Positions 24,370 to 32,205 of a stretch of DNA of 47,778 nt are shown in pieces. How positions within the stretch are numbered: position 1 is the stretch's first letter; every line of letters starts with the position of its first letter. The stretch comes from Halobacteriales archaeon QS_4_70_19. Lineage in GTDB: Archaea; Halobacteriota; Halobacteria; Halobacteriales; Haloarculaceae. The position numbers and the translations under genes are program-made. The notes under the pieces are model-generated. The model did no database searches and was not told the origin of the DNA. It was given only the letters and a program-made list of their open reading frames with translations. The stretch is from positions 1 to 47,778 of the forward strand of contig PXRM01000043.1 of assembly GCA_003020985.1 (NCBI GenBank), in the 5' to 3' direction.

Positions 24370-25016
24370 TCACAGCATCCCGAGCAGGAGCAGCCCCGCG
24401 ATGCTGGCGGCGACGCCCGTGACCGCGGTTCCCGGGAGGTTCCGTTCGTGAAGCAGTCCGAACCGTCAGATGACCGCGCCCCAGGCTATCGCGAGGGGGC
24501 CGGCGAGCTAGCCGGCCTGCCGCATGGCGTTCAGCCGGTCGACGGCCCGATCCCGGAGCGCTGCGGAGGGCTGGCTCTCGCCGACGGTATGGGATCGAAG
24601 GTGAGCGTCCGCCCGAACGACCTCTCGCCGTTGGCGATGGCCGACCCGGCGTGCAGCCCCCCGGCGATGAGGAGCCAGACTACGGGGAGCCCGAGGGCGA
24701 CCTGCCCGCCGATCGATCCGATGGCCTGCCGGACGAGGTGGTCGACGTTCCGCTCGACCCGGGTCGGCTCGTCGCACCCACTGGGTGAGAAACCGTCCGG
24801 TGACTCCCCGTCACAGAACGAGTCGCCCGGGTACGCGGTGGTGTCGACCGTGACGGTCCCGTCGATGTTGACGGCCGGGATCCAGCCGGGGACGTAGACA
24901 CCGCCGACGAAGGTGATGATGGTGAGGATGCCGACGAGCACGCCTCGGGCGGGGTCGGCGGTCCGGTCGGCGAAGTAGCGGTCCGGTCGGAGGAGGGGGG
25001 TCCGCGGCGGGGACAT
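24370..25016 (-). pseudogene. Yip1-type membrane protein, broken by a deletion/frameshift and two stops
   Basis: The 5' part (from the ATG at 25016) reads MSPPRTPLLRPDRYFADRTA, ADPARGVLVGILTIITFVGG, a disulphide-like loop (FCDGESPDGFSPSGCDEP), VERNVDHLVRQAIGSIGGQV and VWLLIAGGLHAGSAIANGER, as in haloarchaeal Yip1-family membrane proteins. After RSFGRTLTF the frame is lost. Another frame then gives ALRDRAVDRLNAMRQAG, TAG (24508-24510), LAGPLAIAWGAVI, TGA (24466-24468), RFGLLHERNLPGTAVTGVAA and SIAGLLLLGML to the stop at 24370. Homologues usually have Trp where the TGA stands, so a TGG-to-TGA change is likely. One or two middle helices (roughly 50 residues) are missing. The family is implicated in membrane trafficking, but its archaeal role is unknown. 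Confidence 0.7.
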
Positions 25017-25095
25017 ATCCGACCGGGCAGTTCGTTCCGGCATCAGTCTCGGGGACGGTGAAGGGGCGCAGAACGTCGTCCCAATGGGTACGCCG

Positions 25096-28000
25096 TCAGT
25101 CGTCGGCGGTCGGCGCGGCGACCGGCTCGACCGCCAGCTCCAGCGTGACGCCCTCGACGTCCTCGAACCGCTCGTGGCGGGCGTCGTCGTCGAGGTCGTC
25201 GACGAACGCGGCGACCCGGACCTCCTCGGCGATGTAGCCCTCCCGGTCGCGCACGAGGCCGGCGACGCGGTCGTCGTTGACGTCGACGGCGACCCGGACC
25301 TCCGTCTCGATGTCGAGGTCGAGCGCCTTCCGCATCTCCTGCAGCCGGCGGACGACCTCGCGGGCGTAGCCCTCGCGCTCGATGTCCTCGGTGAGCGTGG
25401 TGTCGACGTAGACGACGCCGCCGTCGAACTCGACGCCGCTGACCTCGGGCGGCGTGTTCGTCTCGAACGTGATCATCTCCTCGGTCAGGGCCACGTCCAT
25501 GCCGGTGGCGTCGGCGACGGCGTCCTCGAGTGCTGCCAGCGTGGGCTCGGCCACCTCGGCCTCGTTGAGGGCGTTCATCACGTCGCCGGCGTCGGCGCCG
25601 AACGCCGGCCCGAGGACGGACATGTCGGCGCGGGCGGAGTAGGCGACCTCGCCCCAGTCGTCGCCGGGCTCGACGAGTTCGACCGCCCGGGCGTTGAGCC
25701 GCTCGCGGAGCAGGTTCCGGTGGCGGTCGACGGCGCCGACGGCGCCCTCGTCGTCGGCGCCGACCACGACGCGGGTGACGGGCCAGCGGAGGCTTCGTTC
25801 GGCCTGCTGGCGGGCATCCGCGCCGGCCTCCTCGACCTCGCGGAGGCGGCGCACGTCCGCCTCCAGCTGCTCGTCGCGCCAGCCCTCGTCGGCCTCGGGC
25901 CAGTCGCACATGTGGACCGTTGGGTGCCCGTGGTCCCCGGTGAGGTGGCCGTAGACCTCCTCGGCGGTGAACGGCGCGTACGGCGCGAGCAGCGCCGCCA
26001 CCTCCCGGAGGACGTGGTAGAGCGTCGCGTAGGCGGCGGTCTTGTTGGGGTGGTCCTCCTCCATCCACATCCGCTCGCGGACGGCCTGCACGTAGAACCG
26101 GGAGACGTCCTCGACGACGAACTCGAGCAGCGTATCGAGCGCGCGGTCCTGGCGGAACTGGCTCCAGTGCTCGGTCATCTCGGCCTCGACGGTCTGGAGC
26201 CGGGAGAGGATCCACTCGTCGACGGTCTCGAGGTCGTCGCGGACCGACTCGACCGTCGTCTCGCCGGGGTCGAAGCCGTCCATCCGCATGTACGGCAGCG
26301 GGAAGCGGAAGACGTTCCAGAGGATGTTGAGCCGGCGCTCCATGTCCTCCGTCTCCTCCCAGGAGAAGCGCATGTCCTCGCCCTGCGGGTTCCGCGTGAG
26401 CAGGAACAGCCGCATCGGGTCCGCGCCGTGCTCGGCGATGACCTCGTCGGGCTCGACGGTGATGCCCTTCGACTTCGACATTCCGCGGCCGTCGGGCATG
26501 TTGGCGTAGCCGTGCATCAGCACCTGCTCGTACGGGATCTCACCGAGCGCGGCGGTACCCATGCCGAGCTGCGACCAGAACCAGCCCCGCGTCTGGTCGT
26601 GGGCCTCCATGATGAGGTCGGCGGGCCAGAGGTCGTCGAACCGGCTGTCGTCGCTCGGGTAGTCCAGCGTCCCCCAGGAGGCGACCGAGGAGTCGAGCCA
26701 GACGTCGAACACGTCCGGGACGCGCGTGTAGGTGGTCCCGTCGCGGGTGACGGTCAGGTCGTCGACGGTGGGCCGGTGGAGGTCGAGTTCGGCGGGGTCG
26801 ACGTTCTGGTCGACCGCCTCGGCCAGTTCCTCGCGCGTGCCGAACACGAGCGCGTCCTCCATCTCCCCGCTCCAGTCCTCGGGGGTCCAGATGGGGATGG
26901 GGATGCCCCAGTAGCGCTGCCGGGAGACGTTCCAGTCCGGGGAGTTCTCCACGAACTTCCGGAACCGGACGTCGCGGGCCTCCTGCGGGTACCACTCGCT
27001 GTCGTCGATGTTCGCGAGGAGTTCGTCCTTGATGTCGGACACCGTGATGAACCACTGGTCGGTGACGATCTGGACGATGTCGGTGTCGCAGCGCCAGCAC
27101 TGGCCGTAGTCGTGGGTGTACGTCTCGTCAGCCAGCATCAGCCCCTTCTCGGCGAGGTCCGCCCGGATGTGCTCGTTGGCGTCCCGGACGAACTGGCCCG
27201 CGTAGTCGCCCGCCCGCTCGTCGTAGACGCCGTCGCCGCCGACCGGGCAGAAGATGTCCAGCCCGAGCCCGCGGCCGCGCTCGAAGTCCTCCTCACCGTG
27301 TCCGGGGGCGGAGTGGACCAGCCCCGTCCGGTCGACCTCCACGTAGTCCGCGTGGTAGACCTGTAGGGCGCCCTCGAAGCCGACGTGGTCGGGTACCTCC
27401 TCGGCCAGCGGGTGCTCGTACTCCCAGCCGAGCAGATCCTCGCCGGACAGCGTCTCGACCACCTCGTACTCCGCGTAGCCGCCCTTCCCCATCACCTCCT
27501 CGACGACGGCCTCGGCGACGTACAGCGTCTCCGCGTCGTCACCGGTCCCCGCGCGGACCTCGGTGTAGGTGACGTCCTCCCCGACGGCGACGAACGTGTT
27601 GCCGGGGATGGTCCAGGGCGTCGTCGTCCAGATGACCAGCGACCCCTCCCGGTCGCGGAGGGGGAACTTCACGTAGATGGAGGGGTCCTCGACCTGGTGG
27701 TACTCGACCTCGTTCTTCGCGATGGCCGTCTGACACCGGGGACACTGGGTGATGGAGCGTTTGCCCTGGGTGACGAGGCCCCGCTCGTGGGCCTGCCGGA
27801 ACCCCCACCACGCGGCCTCCATGTACTCCGGGGTGACCGTCTTGTACGGGTTCTCCCAGTCCATCCAGACGCCGAACGACTGGAAGTCCGACTGCAGCCC
27901 GTCCAGCTGCTCCTCGGCGAACTGCTTGCACTCCTCGATGAAGTTCTCCATCCCGAACGCCTCGATGTCCTTCTTGTTCTCGAAGTCGAGGCGGTCCTCC

Positions 28001-28293
28001 ACCTTCGTCTCGATGGGGAGCCCGTGCATGTCGTAGCCCGGGCGGTCGGTCACGTCGTACCCCTGCATCCGGAGGTACCGGATGTAGGCGTCCTTCAGCG
28101 TCTTGTTCCAGGTGGTGCCCATGTGGGCCGCGCCGCTCGTGTACGGCGGCCCGTCGACGAAGAAGTAGTCCTCCCCGTCGGCCCGGTGCTCTCTCGTCCG
28201 TTCGTAGGCGTCGACCTCGTCCCAGTAGTCGGAGACCCGGTCCTCGACCACGTCCGGGTCGTACTGGTCCGGGACCTCGGCGAACCGTTCCAT
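25096..28293 (-). CDS. ileS: isoleucyl-tRNA synthetase
   Basis: The 1065-residue class I synthetase charges tRNA-Ile. The HIGH-type motif is SGAAHMGTTWNK (near residues 53-64) and the KMSKS motif is GRGMSKSKGITVEP (near residue 605). The editing domain contains VIWTTTPWTIPGNTFVAVGE. Zinc-type cysteine pairs include QCPRC (near 183) and CWRC. The C-terminal anticodon-binding and acidic regions are complete, ending EPVAAPTADD. Length matches archaeal/eukaryote-type IleRS. A TATA-like element (ggcctttac, 28317-28325 on the minus strand) sits 27 bases before the ATG. The gene is monocistronic. Confidence 0.98.
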   Translation of the reverse strand: MERFAEVPDQYDPDVVEDRVSDYWDEVDAYERTREHRADGEDYFFVDGPPYTSGAAHMGTTWNKTLKDAYIRYLRMQGYDVTDRPGYDMHGLPIETKVEDRLDFENKKDIEAFGMENFIEECKQFAEEQLDGLQSDFQSFGVWMDWENPYKTVTPEYMEAAWWGFRQAHERGLVTQGKRSITQCPRCQTAIAKNEVEYHQVEDPSIYVKFPLRDREGSLVIWTTTPWTIPGNTFVAVGEDVTYTEVRAGTGDDAETLYVAEAVVEEVMGKGGYAEYEVVETLSGEDLLGWEYEHPLAEEVPDHVGFEGALQVYHADYVEVDRTGLVHSAPGHGEEDFERGRGLGLDIFCPVGGDGVYDERAGDYAGQFVRDANEHIRADLAEKGLMLADETYTHDYGQCWRCDTDIVQIVTDQWFITVSDIKDELLANIDDSEWYPQEARDVRFRKFVENSPDWNVSRQRYWGIPIPIWTPEDWSGEMEDALVFGTREELAEAVDQNVDPAELDLHRPTVDDLTVTRDGTTYTRVPDVFDVWLDSSVASWGTLDYPSDDSRFDDLWPADLIMEAHDQTRGWFWSQLGMGTAALGEIPYEQVLMHGYANMPDGRGMSKSKGITVEPDEVIAEHGADPMRLFLLTRNPQGEDMRFSWEETEDMERRLNILWNVFRFPLPYMRMDGFDPGETTVESVRDDLETVDEWILSRLQTVEAEMTEHWSQFRQDRALDTLLEFVVEDVSRFYVQAVRERMWMEEDHPNKTAAYATLYHVLREVAALLAPYAPFTAEEVYGHLTGDHGHPTVHMCDWPEADEGWRDEQLEADVRRLREVEEAGADARQQAERSLRWPVTRVVVGADDEGAVGAVDRHRNLLRERLNARAVELVEPGDDWGEVAYSARADMSVLGPAFGADAGDVMNALNEAEVAEPTLAALEDAVADATGMDVALTEEMITFETNTPPEVSGVEFDGGVVYVDTTLTEDIEREGYAREVVRRLQEMRKALDLDIETEVRVAVDVNDDRVAGLVRDREGYIAEEVRVAAFVDDLDDDARHERFEDVEGVTLELAVEPVAAPTADD

Positions 28294-28552
28294 GCTCGTG
28301 TGTCAGTGCGGGTGGTGGTAAAGGCCAATCGGTCGGATGGGGACCACTGTCGAGGCCGACGGAGTCGGCAGGGGCTGCTGTCGGTAGGGAGCGCGCCGGC
28401 ACGTCGACGGTATCCGATCGGGCCCCGGAGGGCAGTCCCTGCCGCCGCTGCCCGGTCGCGTATCTCCTGGGTAGGGAATATAGATGACTGGAGGCGGATA
28501 TTGACTGCGTAAATGAGAATTAGGGGAGATAGGGCGGAGATCACTCGGAAAC

Positions 28553-28744
28553 CTACCGATCGAGGTCGACCGCACAGTCCGCGCGGATCCAGGCGCCCTT
28601 CGAGTCGCTGTCGTAGAGGATGGTCTCGTCGTTCCGGGTCTCGAAGGCCCCGTACCGCTCGGGGTGGACGTTCGGGAGCGAGTCGTCCTCGGGCGTCCGG
28701 ACGGTCGTCAGGTCGGCGTCGGTCCCGCTCTCGTTCGTGTTCAT
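28553..28744 (-). CDS. small acidic haloarchaeal protein (DUF7331-like), second of a tandem pair
   Basis: The 63-residue product begins MNTNESGTDADLTTVRTPED. It then has the pattern RYGAFETRNDETILYDSDSK, and GAWIRADCAVDLDR at the end. The motif (R/S)YG-x-(Y/F)E followed by V-x-(Y/F)D and AWI-x-(S/A)D is what I associate with haloarchaeal DUF7331 proteins, which are of unknown function. The start codon lies 11 bases after the stop of a longer paralogue, so the two are probably cotranscribed. The 258-base spacer to ileS (28294-28552) contains AT-rich promoter-like sequence (gggaatatagatg near 28475) but no supported gene. Confidence 0.8.
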   Translation of the reverse strand: MNTNESGTDADLTTVRTPEDDSLPNVHPERYGAFETRNDETILYDSDSKGAWIRADCAVDLDR

Positions 28745-28755
28745 ATCTCTCATTG

Positions 28756-29028
28756 TCAGTCCCCACCACCCTGAACCTGCTGCCATCCATTGCCGGTCGA
28801 AGGTAATGGCAACCGAAGAGTGGTTTCTCCGGTCCCCCCGGGACGCGGCCTCTGGTCGGCCATCATCACGGCGCAGTCGGCGCGGACCCGGGCGTCCTCG
28901 GCCCCCCGGTCGAACACGACCGTCGTTCCGTCGGCCACGTCGAAGGCCCCGTACCGGGCGTCCGGAACCGGCGGGAGCTGCTCGTCCTCGGGCGTGTCGA
29001 CCGTCTCCGGTCCGTTCGGTTCTGCCAT
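28756..29028 (-). CDS. small acidic haloarchaeal protein (DUF7331-like) with C-terminal extension
   Basis: The 90-residue product begins MAEPNGPETVDTPEDEQLPP. The repeated motif is ARYGAFDVADGTTVVFDRGA followed by EDARVRADCAVMMADQR, clearly parallel to the next gene. The tail (RPRPGGTGETTLRLPLP, then GNGWQQVQGGGD) is not shared. Both genes may have arisen by duplication, with the tail a read-through of former intergenic sequence. An in-frame ATG 23 codons upstream, at about 29097, is possible. Function is unknown. Confidence 0.7.
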   Translation of the reverse strand: MAEPNGPETVDTPEDEQLPPVPDARYGAFDVADGTTVVFDRGAEDARVRADCAVMMADQRPRPGGTGETTLRLPLPSTGNGWQQVQGGGD

Positions 29029-29241
29029 CGACAGGAAGGTGTCGCCCGACCCCCTGGGACTGTTCCCGGCTCTACCCTGGCGTTGAAGACAGTGCATCTT
29101 TCTGATACGTCGAGTAACGCCGGTAACTAAACCCTTAATCGAACCGGACACGACGGATGTCGCCCGCTGGCGCAGCGCGCACCCCTCCCGACCGGGTGTG
29201 CGTCGACGGGTGTCCGTCACGGCGGCGGGTCGACGGGTTTC

Positions 29242-29779
29242 ATGCCGGGCGCGGGCGTCCGCCCGGACGTGTCCGAGGAGAGGTTCCCGGAGCCGGCGGC
29301 GGCGAACCCGGTCGCGGCGGGCTGCGAGCGGTGCCCGGCGCTCGTCGACTGCCGCACGGCGATCAGCCACGGCGTCGGCCCGATGGACGCCTCGGTAGTC
29401 GTGGTCGGCGAGGCACCCGGTGCGGGTGACCCCGACGCGGACCGCTGGCGGGGCGGCAACCTGACGGGGATGGCCTACACGACGCGCAACTCCGGCCGGA
29501 AGATTCGCCGGCTGGTCGCGGACGCCGGCCTCGCGGACGACGCCTACTACACGAACGCCGTGAAATGCTTCCCCTGCGACGGGACGGGGAGCAACCGCGA
29601 GCCCACGGCGGCCGAACGGGCGAACTGCCGTCCCTATCTCCGCGAGGAACTCGACACCGTGGCGCCCGACGTGGTGCTGCCGACCGCTGCTCCACCCCAG
29701 CTATCAGGAGGTGTGGCTCTCGCGGCTTGAGCACACGCGCGAGTCGTACCTCGCGGAACTGCGATCGCTGCTGCCCTGA
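29242..29779 (+). pseudogene. uracil-DNA glycosylase gene with internal deletion and frameshift
   Basis: The N-terminal half is a clear family-4/5-type uracil-DNA glycosylase: iron-sulphur cysteines in GCERCPALVDCR, ASVVVVGEAPGAGDPDADRW, RNSGRKIRRLVADAG, YYTNAVKCFPCDGTGSN and EPTAAERANCRPYL. At VAPDVVLPT (base ~29685) the frame goes wrong and ends at 29730. In the adjacent frame the true C-terminus follows immediately: LLHPSYQEVWLSRLEHTRES then YLAELRSLLP and TGA at 29779. The HPS motif is therefore present, but the ~40 residues expected between VVLPTG and the HPSY block are missing. A ccg microhomology is plausible at the join. The product would lack part of the active site. A GTG at 29269, with a TATA-like gggtttcat 27 bases before it, is an alternative start. 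Confidence 0.75.
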
Positions 29780-29793
29780 CCCTGTGGCGGCCA

Positions 29794-30132
29794 TCAGAAC
29801 GGGAGCGCCGGCGCCGCCGACGCGGTGAACCGCTCGGCCTCGGAGTCCAGGTCGAGTTCGAAGGCGACCTCACGGCGCTCGCCGCCAGCCATCGAGACGG
29901 TTCGCCGCTCCTTGTGCTGGACCGTCTCGCCCTCGCCGTAGACGGTGACCGTGACGCGGACGTCACCCCCGGTGCCGCCGTTCTCGACGACCACGGTGAT
30001 GGTCGTGGGACCGAGGAGGCCCCCCTCCGCGCTAGACTCCACCACCTCGGGGTCGGGGAGGACAGTCGCGCAACCGGCCAGTGCCACCGTCCCCGCGGCC
30101 GCCGTCGACGCCAGGAACCGTCGCCGTCGCAT
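29794..30132 (-). CDS. Tat-dependent lipoprotein of unknown function
   Basis: The 112-residue product starts MRRRRFLASTAAAGTVALAG, with twin arginines and a lipobox (LAGC, Cys at 21). It is therefore predicted to be exported folded and lipid-anchored. The mature domain is a small beta-sandwich-like sequence (TTITVVVENGGTGGDVRVTV, GETVQHKERRTVSMAGGERR, EVAFELDLD), like FxLYD/CARDB-type domains found in haloarchaeal lipoproteins. No catalytic residues are seen. A TATA-like taacttaga on the minus strand (about 30157-30165) precedes the ATG by 27 bases. It is divergent from the hotdog-like gene. Confidence 0.88.
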   Translation of the reverse strand: MRRRRFLASTAAAGTVALAGCATVLPDPEVVESSAEGGLLGPTTITVVVENGGTGGDVRVTVTVYGEGETVQHKERRTVSMAGGERREVAFELDLDSEAERFTASAAPALPF

Positions 30133-30258
30133 GCCCGACGGTTACCCCGCCCGTGTCTAAGTTACGCGGCCCGAAACCGGGTCCCGCCGGCCGGTCCCGC
30201 AGGAGCCGCCGGGAGGGCAGGTTTCAAGCCCCATCGCGCGGTTCTGACACGAACGAAC

Positions 30259-30720
30259 ATGTCGGACCAAGCGATACAGCGGGCGGTTCGTGAACTCCGG
30301 AGCGCGGAGGTGGCCGCGACCGAGACGGTGACCGTCCAGAACGGGACCAACGTCTTCCCCGACGACGAGGGCGAGCCGGTGCGGGTGCTCGACGCGGGGA
30401 GCGCCGTGCGGAAGGTCGAGGACCTGGCCCGGGGCGCCCTCGGCGAGTACCTCCCGGAGGGGGTCGGCATCGCGACCCAGAACGGGGAGTTCGAGGTGAA
30501 CGCCCCCGCCGCGGAGGGCGTCGACGTCCGCTTCGACACGGAGCTGTTCGCCGTCCACTCGACGCAGGTGACCTTCTCCGGCACCGTCGAGCGCGCCGCG
30601 GACGGCGTCGAGGTGGGCATCGTCACGGTCAACTTCCGGCTGCTGGACCGCCAGCGCTTCCCCGGCGCCCAGAGCCGGCGCGAGCGGGCCCAGGAAACCG
30701 GGGAGACCCAGCAGGAGTAG
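30259..30720 (+). CDS. conserved haloarchaeal protein, possible hotdog-fold thioesterase relative
   Basis: The 153-residue product begins MSDQAIQRAVRELRSAEVAA. A helix (AVRKVEDLARGALGEYLPEG) is followed by VGIATQNGEFEVNAPAAEGV, DVRFDTELFAVHSTQVTFSG and a final strand VGIVTVNFRLLDRQRF. The order of helix, then G-E/V-A/P-A/G strand, then F-x-G-x-V/A-x strand resembles fluoroacetyl-CoA-thioesterase-like hotdog proteins, but key catalytic residues are not recognisable. I therefore call the fold only tentatively. A GGTTTCAAG element about 30-40 bases upstream could be the promoter. Hotdog similarity is inference; conservation as a real gene is likely. Confidence 0.72.
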   Translation: MSDQAIQRAVRELRSAEVAATETVTVQNGTNVFPDDEGEPVRVLDAGSAVRKVEDLARGALGEYLPEGVGIATQNGEFEVNAPAAEGVDVRFDTELFAVHSTQVTFSGTVERAADGVEVGIVTVNFRLLDRQRFPGAQSRRERAQETGETQQE

Positions 30721-30724
30721 CCCG

Positions 30725-30850
30725 CTACCGGAGCGCCGCCACCGTCTCGGTCAGTGCGAACACCGTCCCGTCGACGAGGACGCGGCTGGCGACGAGACCG
30801 ATACCGACGAACCCGCCGGCACCGGCAAGGAGGGCACGTCCGGAGGGCAT
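30725..30850 (-). CDS. micro-protein with one membrane helix (41 aa)
   Basis: A 41-residue frame encodes MPSGRALLAGAGGFVGIGLV, then ASRVLVDGTVFALTETVAAL and Arg. It is a Gly/Ala/Val-rich hydrophobic segment followed by an amphipathic helix. An excellent TATA box (tttattt on the minus strand, 30872-30878) lies 22-28 bases before the ATG, the leaderless spacing. It converges on the hotdog-like gene with 4 bases between the stop codons. Function is unknown. Confidence 0.6.
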   Translation of the reverse strand: MPSGRALLAGAGGFVGIGLVASRVLVDGTVFALTETVAALR

Positions 30851-30871
30851 CGGCCGTCGTTACGGTGTGCG

Positions 30872-30878
30872 AAATAAA
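30872..30878 (-). promoter_or_regulatory. TATA box of the 41-residue micro-protein
   Basis: tttattt on the minus strand is at leaderless distance from the ATG at 30850. The flanking 30885-30996 stretch is AT-rich with additional tata-like motifs on the plus strand (ttctatactgg) but no plausible downstream frame before hisB. Confidence 0.55.
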
Positions 30879-30996
30879 TTCTTCCGGGCGATATGCCGTC
30901 TGTTGGTGACGCAAGTTCTATACTGGTGTGATGGAATAGATATGCCCCATACACTGGACATATCGCTGGAGACCGTCGGTAATCGACCGTCGTCCC

Positions 30997-31608
30997 TTAG
31001 AGTTGGCCCTTCGTGCTCGGCGTCTCCCCGCCCCGGCGCTCGTCGACGCGCGTCGCGTCGTCCAGCGCGCGGGCGAGGGTCTTGAACAGCGCCTCCACCT
31101 CGTGGTGTGCGTTCTCCCCCTCGACGCCGGCGTGGAGCGTCAGTCCGGCGTTGGTCGCCAGCGACCGGCAGAAGTGGGCCGCCATGTCGCTGGTGAACTC
31201 GCCGACCGACTCCTGGGAGAACGTCCCGTCGAACTCGAAGTGGGGGCGGCCGGAGACGTCCACGACCACGTCGGCGACGGCCTCGTCGAGCGGGACCCGG
31301 CGGTCGGCGTAGCGCCGGATGCCGCGCTTCTCGCCCAGCGCCGCGTCGAACGCCCGCCCGAGCGTGATGGCCACGTCCTCGACCGTGTGGTGCTCGTCGA
31401 TTTCGAGGTCGCCGTCGCACCGCACGGTCAGGTCGAACAGGCCGTGCTTGGCGAACGACGCGAGCATGTGGTCGAAGAAGCCGACGCCGGTCTCGACGGT
31501 CGACTCCCCGTCGCCGTCCAGCGCCAGCGTCACCTCGATGTCGGTCTCGGCGGTCTCGCGGGTCACGGCGGCCTCGCGGGCACCGGCCCCGTCCGTCTCG
31601 TCGCTCAT
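30997..31608 (-). CDS. hisB: imidazoleglycerol-phosphate dehydratase
   Basis: HisB catalyses step 6 of histidine biosynthesis, converting imidazole-glycerol phosphate to imidazole-acetol phosphate with a di-manganese site. The 203-residue protein carries the duplicated half-motifs: [16 protein letters not shown] and [16 protein letters not shown] in the first half, and [15 protein letters not shown] and [16 protein letters not shown] in the second. It is monofunctional, without the phosphatase domain of enterobacterial HisB. The start [18 protein letters not shown] gives a short acidic leader; the upstream extension to 31635 is less likely. hisA lies 760 bases further upstream on the same strand. 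Confidence 0.97.
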   Translation of the reverse strand: MSDETDGAGAREAAVTRETAETDIEVTLALDGDGESTVETGVGFFDHMLASFAKHGLFDLTVRCDGDLEIDEHHTVEDVAITLGRAFDAALGEKRGIRRYADRRVPLDEAVADVVVDVSGRPHFEFDGTFSQESVGEFTSDMAAHFCRSLATNAGLTLHAGVEGENAHHEVEALFKTLARALDDATRVDERRGGETPSTKGQL

Positions 31609-31664
31609 GTCCGCCGCTCGGGTGCCCATCGGCAAGACCGTTCCCCCTCGCCGGGCGTCCGCCG

Positions 31665-31781
31665 GTGGCCCTCCCGCCCGACGGTCCGCCGGGACTCACG
31701 ACCGCCCGCGACCACTACCGGGCGCTCGGGGCCGACGCCCTCGTGGCCGAGTGCGAGCGACGCATCGCGGCCGCGGACTGA
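31665..31781 (+). CDS. possible micro-protein (38 aa), helical
   Basis: A GTG-started frame reads [20 protein letters not shown] then [18 protein letters not shown] and stop. It is a single amphipathic acidic helix with coding-like composition. It starts 56 bases from the divergent hisB start. I see only a weak promoter element, so this is less certain than its neighbours. The C-terminal helix resembles TPR-like helices, but there is only one. Confidence 0.42.
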   Translation: MALPPDGPPGLTTARDHYRALGADALVAECERRIAAAD

Positions 31782-31842
31782 CGTGAACCCCCCGCCAGTC
31801 GCCGGCACCAGCCATACTCCCGTCGCGCCGCAACGTCCCGGT

Positions 31843-31989
31843 ATGGTCCGCTCCAGCAGGCTCGCCTCGCTCCCGTCGGCGGTGGCAGCGGCGTCGCCGT
31901 TCTGGGGGGCGGTCTCCGCGGCGGTCGCCTACCTCGCCGCCCGGGCACGCCGACGGTTCCCCGGCCGGTACCCGGCGATTAATAAATAA
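31843..31989 (+). CDS. membrane micro-protein (48 aa)
   Basis: The frame encodes MVRSSRLASLPSAVAAASPF, WGAVSAAVAYLAARARRRFP and GRYPAINK. It has one hydrophobic helix followed by an Arg-rich segment, so the C-terminus is probably cytoplasmic. A TATA-like ccatact at 31811-31817 precedes the ATG by about 28 bases. It resembles the next micro-protein in layout (AVA-x-ASP...GAAVS/GAVSAAV-x-Y...R), suggesting a common origin. Function is unknown. Confidence 0.58.
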   Translation: MVRSSRLASLPSAVAAASPFWGAVSAAVAYLAARARRRFPGRYPAINK

Positions 31990-32017
31990 CGGGGCCGGTG
32001 CCGGAGTAGAGCGGGAG

Positions 32018-32027
32018 TTTATATACC
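32018..32027 (+). promoter_or_regulatory. strong TATA box of the 51-residue micro-protein
   Basis: tttatatacc is centred 27-28 bases before the GTG at 32050. It is one of the best matches to the haloarchaeal TATA consensus in the window. Confidence 0.7.
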
Positions 32028-32049
32028 TCCCCTGTCACGTGTGTGTACT

Positions 32050-32205
32050 GTGACGCTCGTCCAGACGCTGGCGGACGCGGTCGCGTCGATGGCGCCCCGG
32101 ATTGCGGTCGCCTCCCCGACGGGGGCGGCCGTCTCCGGTGCGGTCGTCTACGCGCTCGTCCACCTCGCGACGCGGAACAGCGAGCGGTCCTCGGGGACGC
32201 GGTAG
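32050..32205 (+). CDS. membrane micro-protein (51 aa)
   Basis: The GTG-started frame encodes MTLVQTLADAVASMAPRIAV, ASPTGAAVSGAVVYALVHLA and TRNSERSSGTR. A Gly/Ala/Val hydrophobic helix is followed by a polar basic tail, parallel to the 48-residue protein 60 bases upstream. The strong leaderless TATA box is the main support. It converges on hisA. The spacer 32206-32367 holds another TATA-like motif (gttatatattcg, 32297-32308) without an obvious gene. Confidence 0.62.
   Translation: MTLVQTLADAVASMAPRIAVASPTGAAVSGAVVYALVHLATRNSERSSGTR

Noticed and set aside
25084..28512. Plus-strand frames opposite ileS
   Set aside because: Antisense artefacts with no recognisable motif, fully covered by ileS.
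28303..28575. Pro/Arg/Tyr-rich minus-strand frame in the ileS upstream region
   Set aside because: It overlaps the downstream end of the small acidic gene and has non-coding composition.
29157..29429. ATG frame at 29157 with a ttaatcg element 20-25 bases upstream
   Set aside because: It runs into Arg-rich sequence in the wrong frame of the uracil-DNA glycosylase. The element more likely serves the glycosylase transcript.
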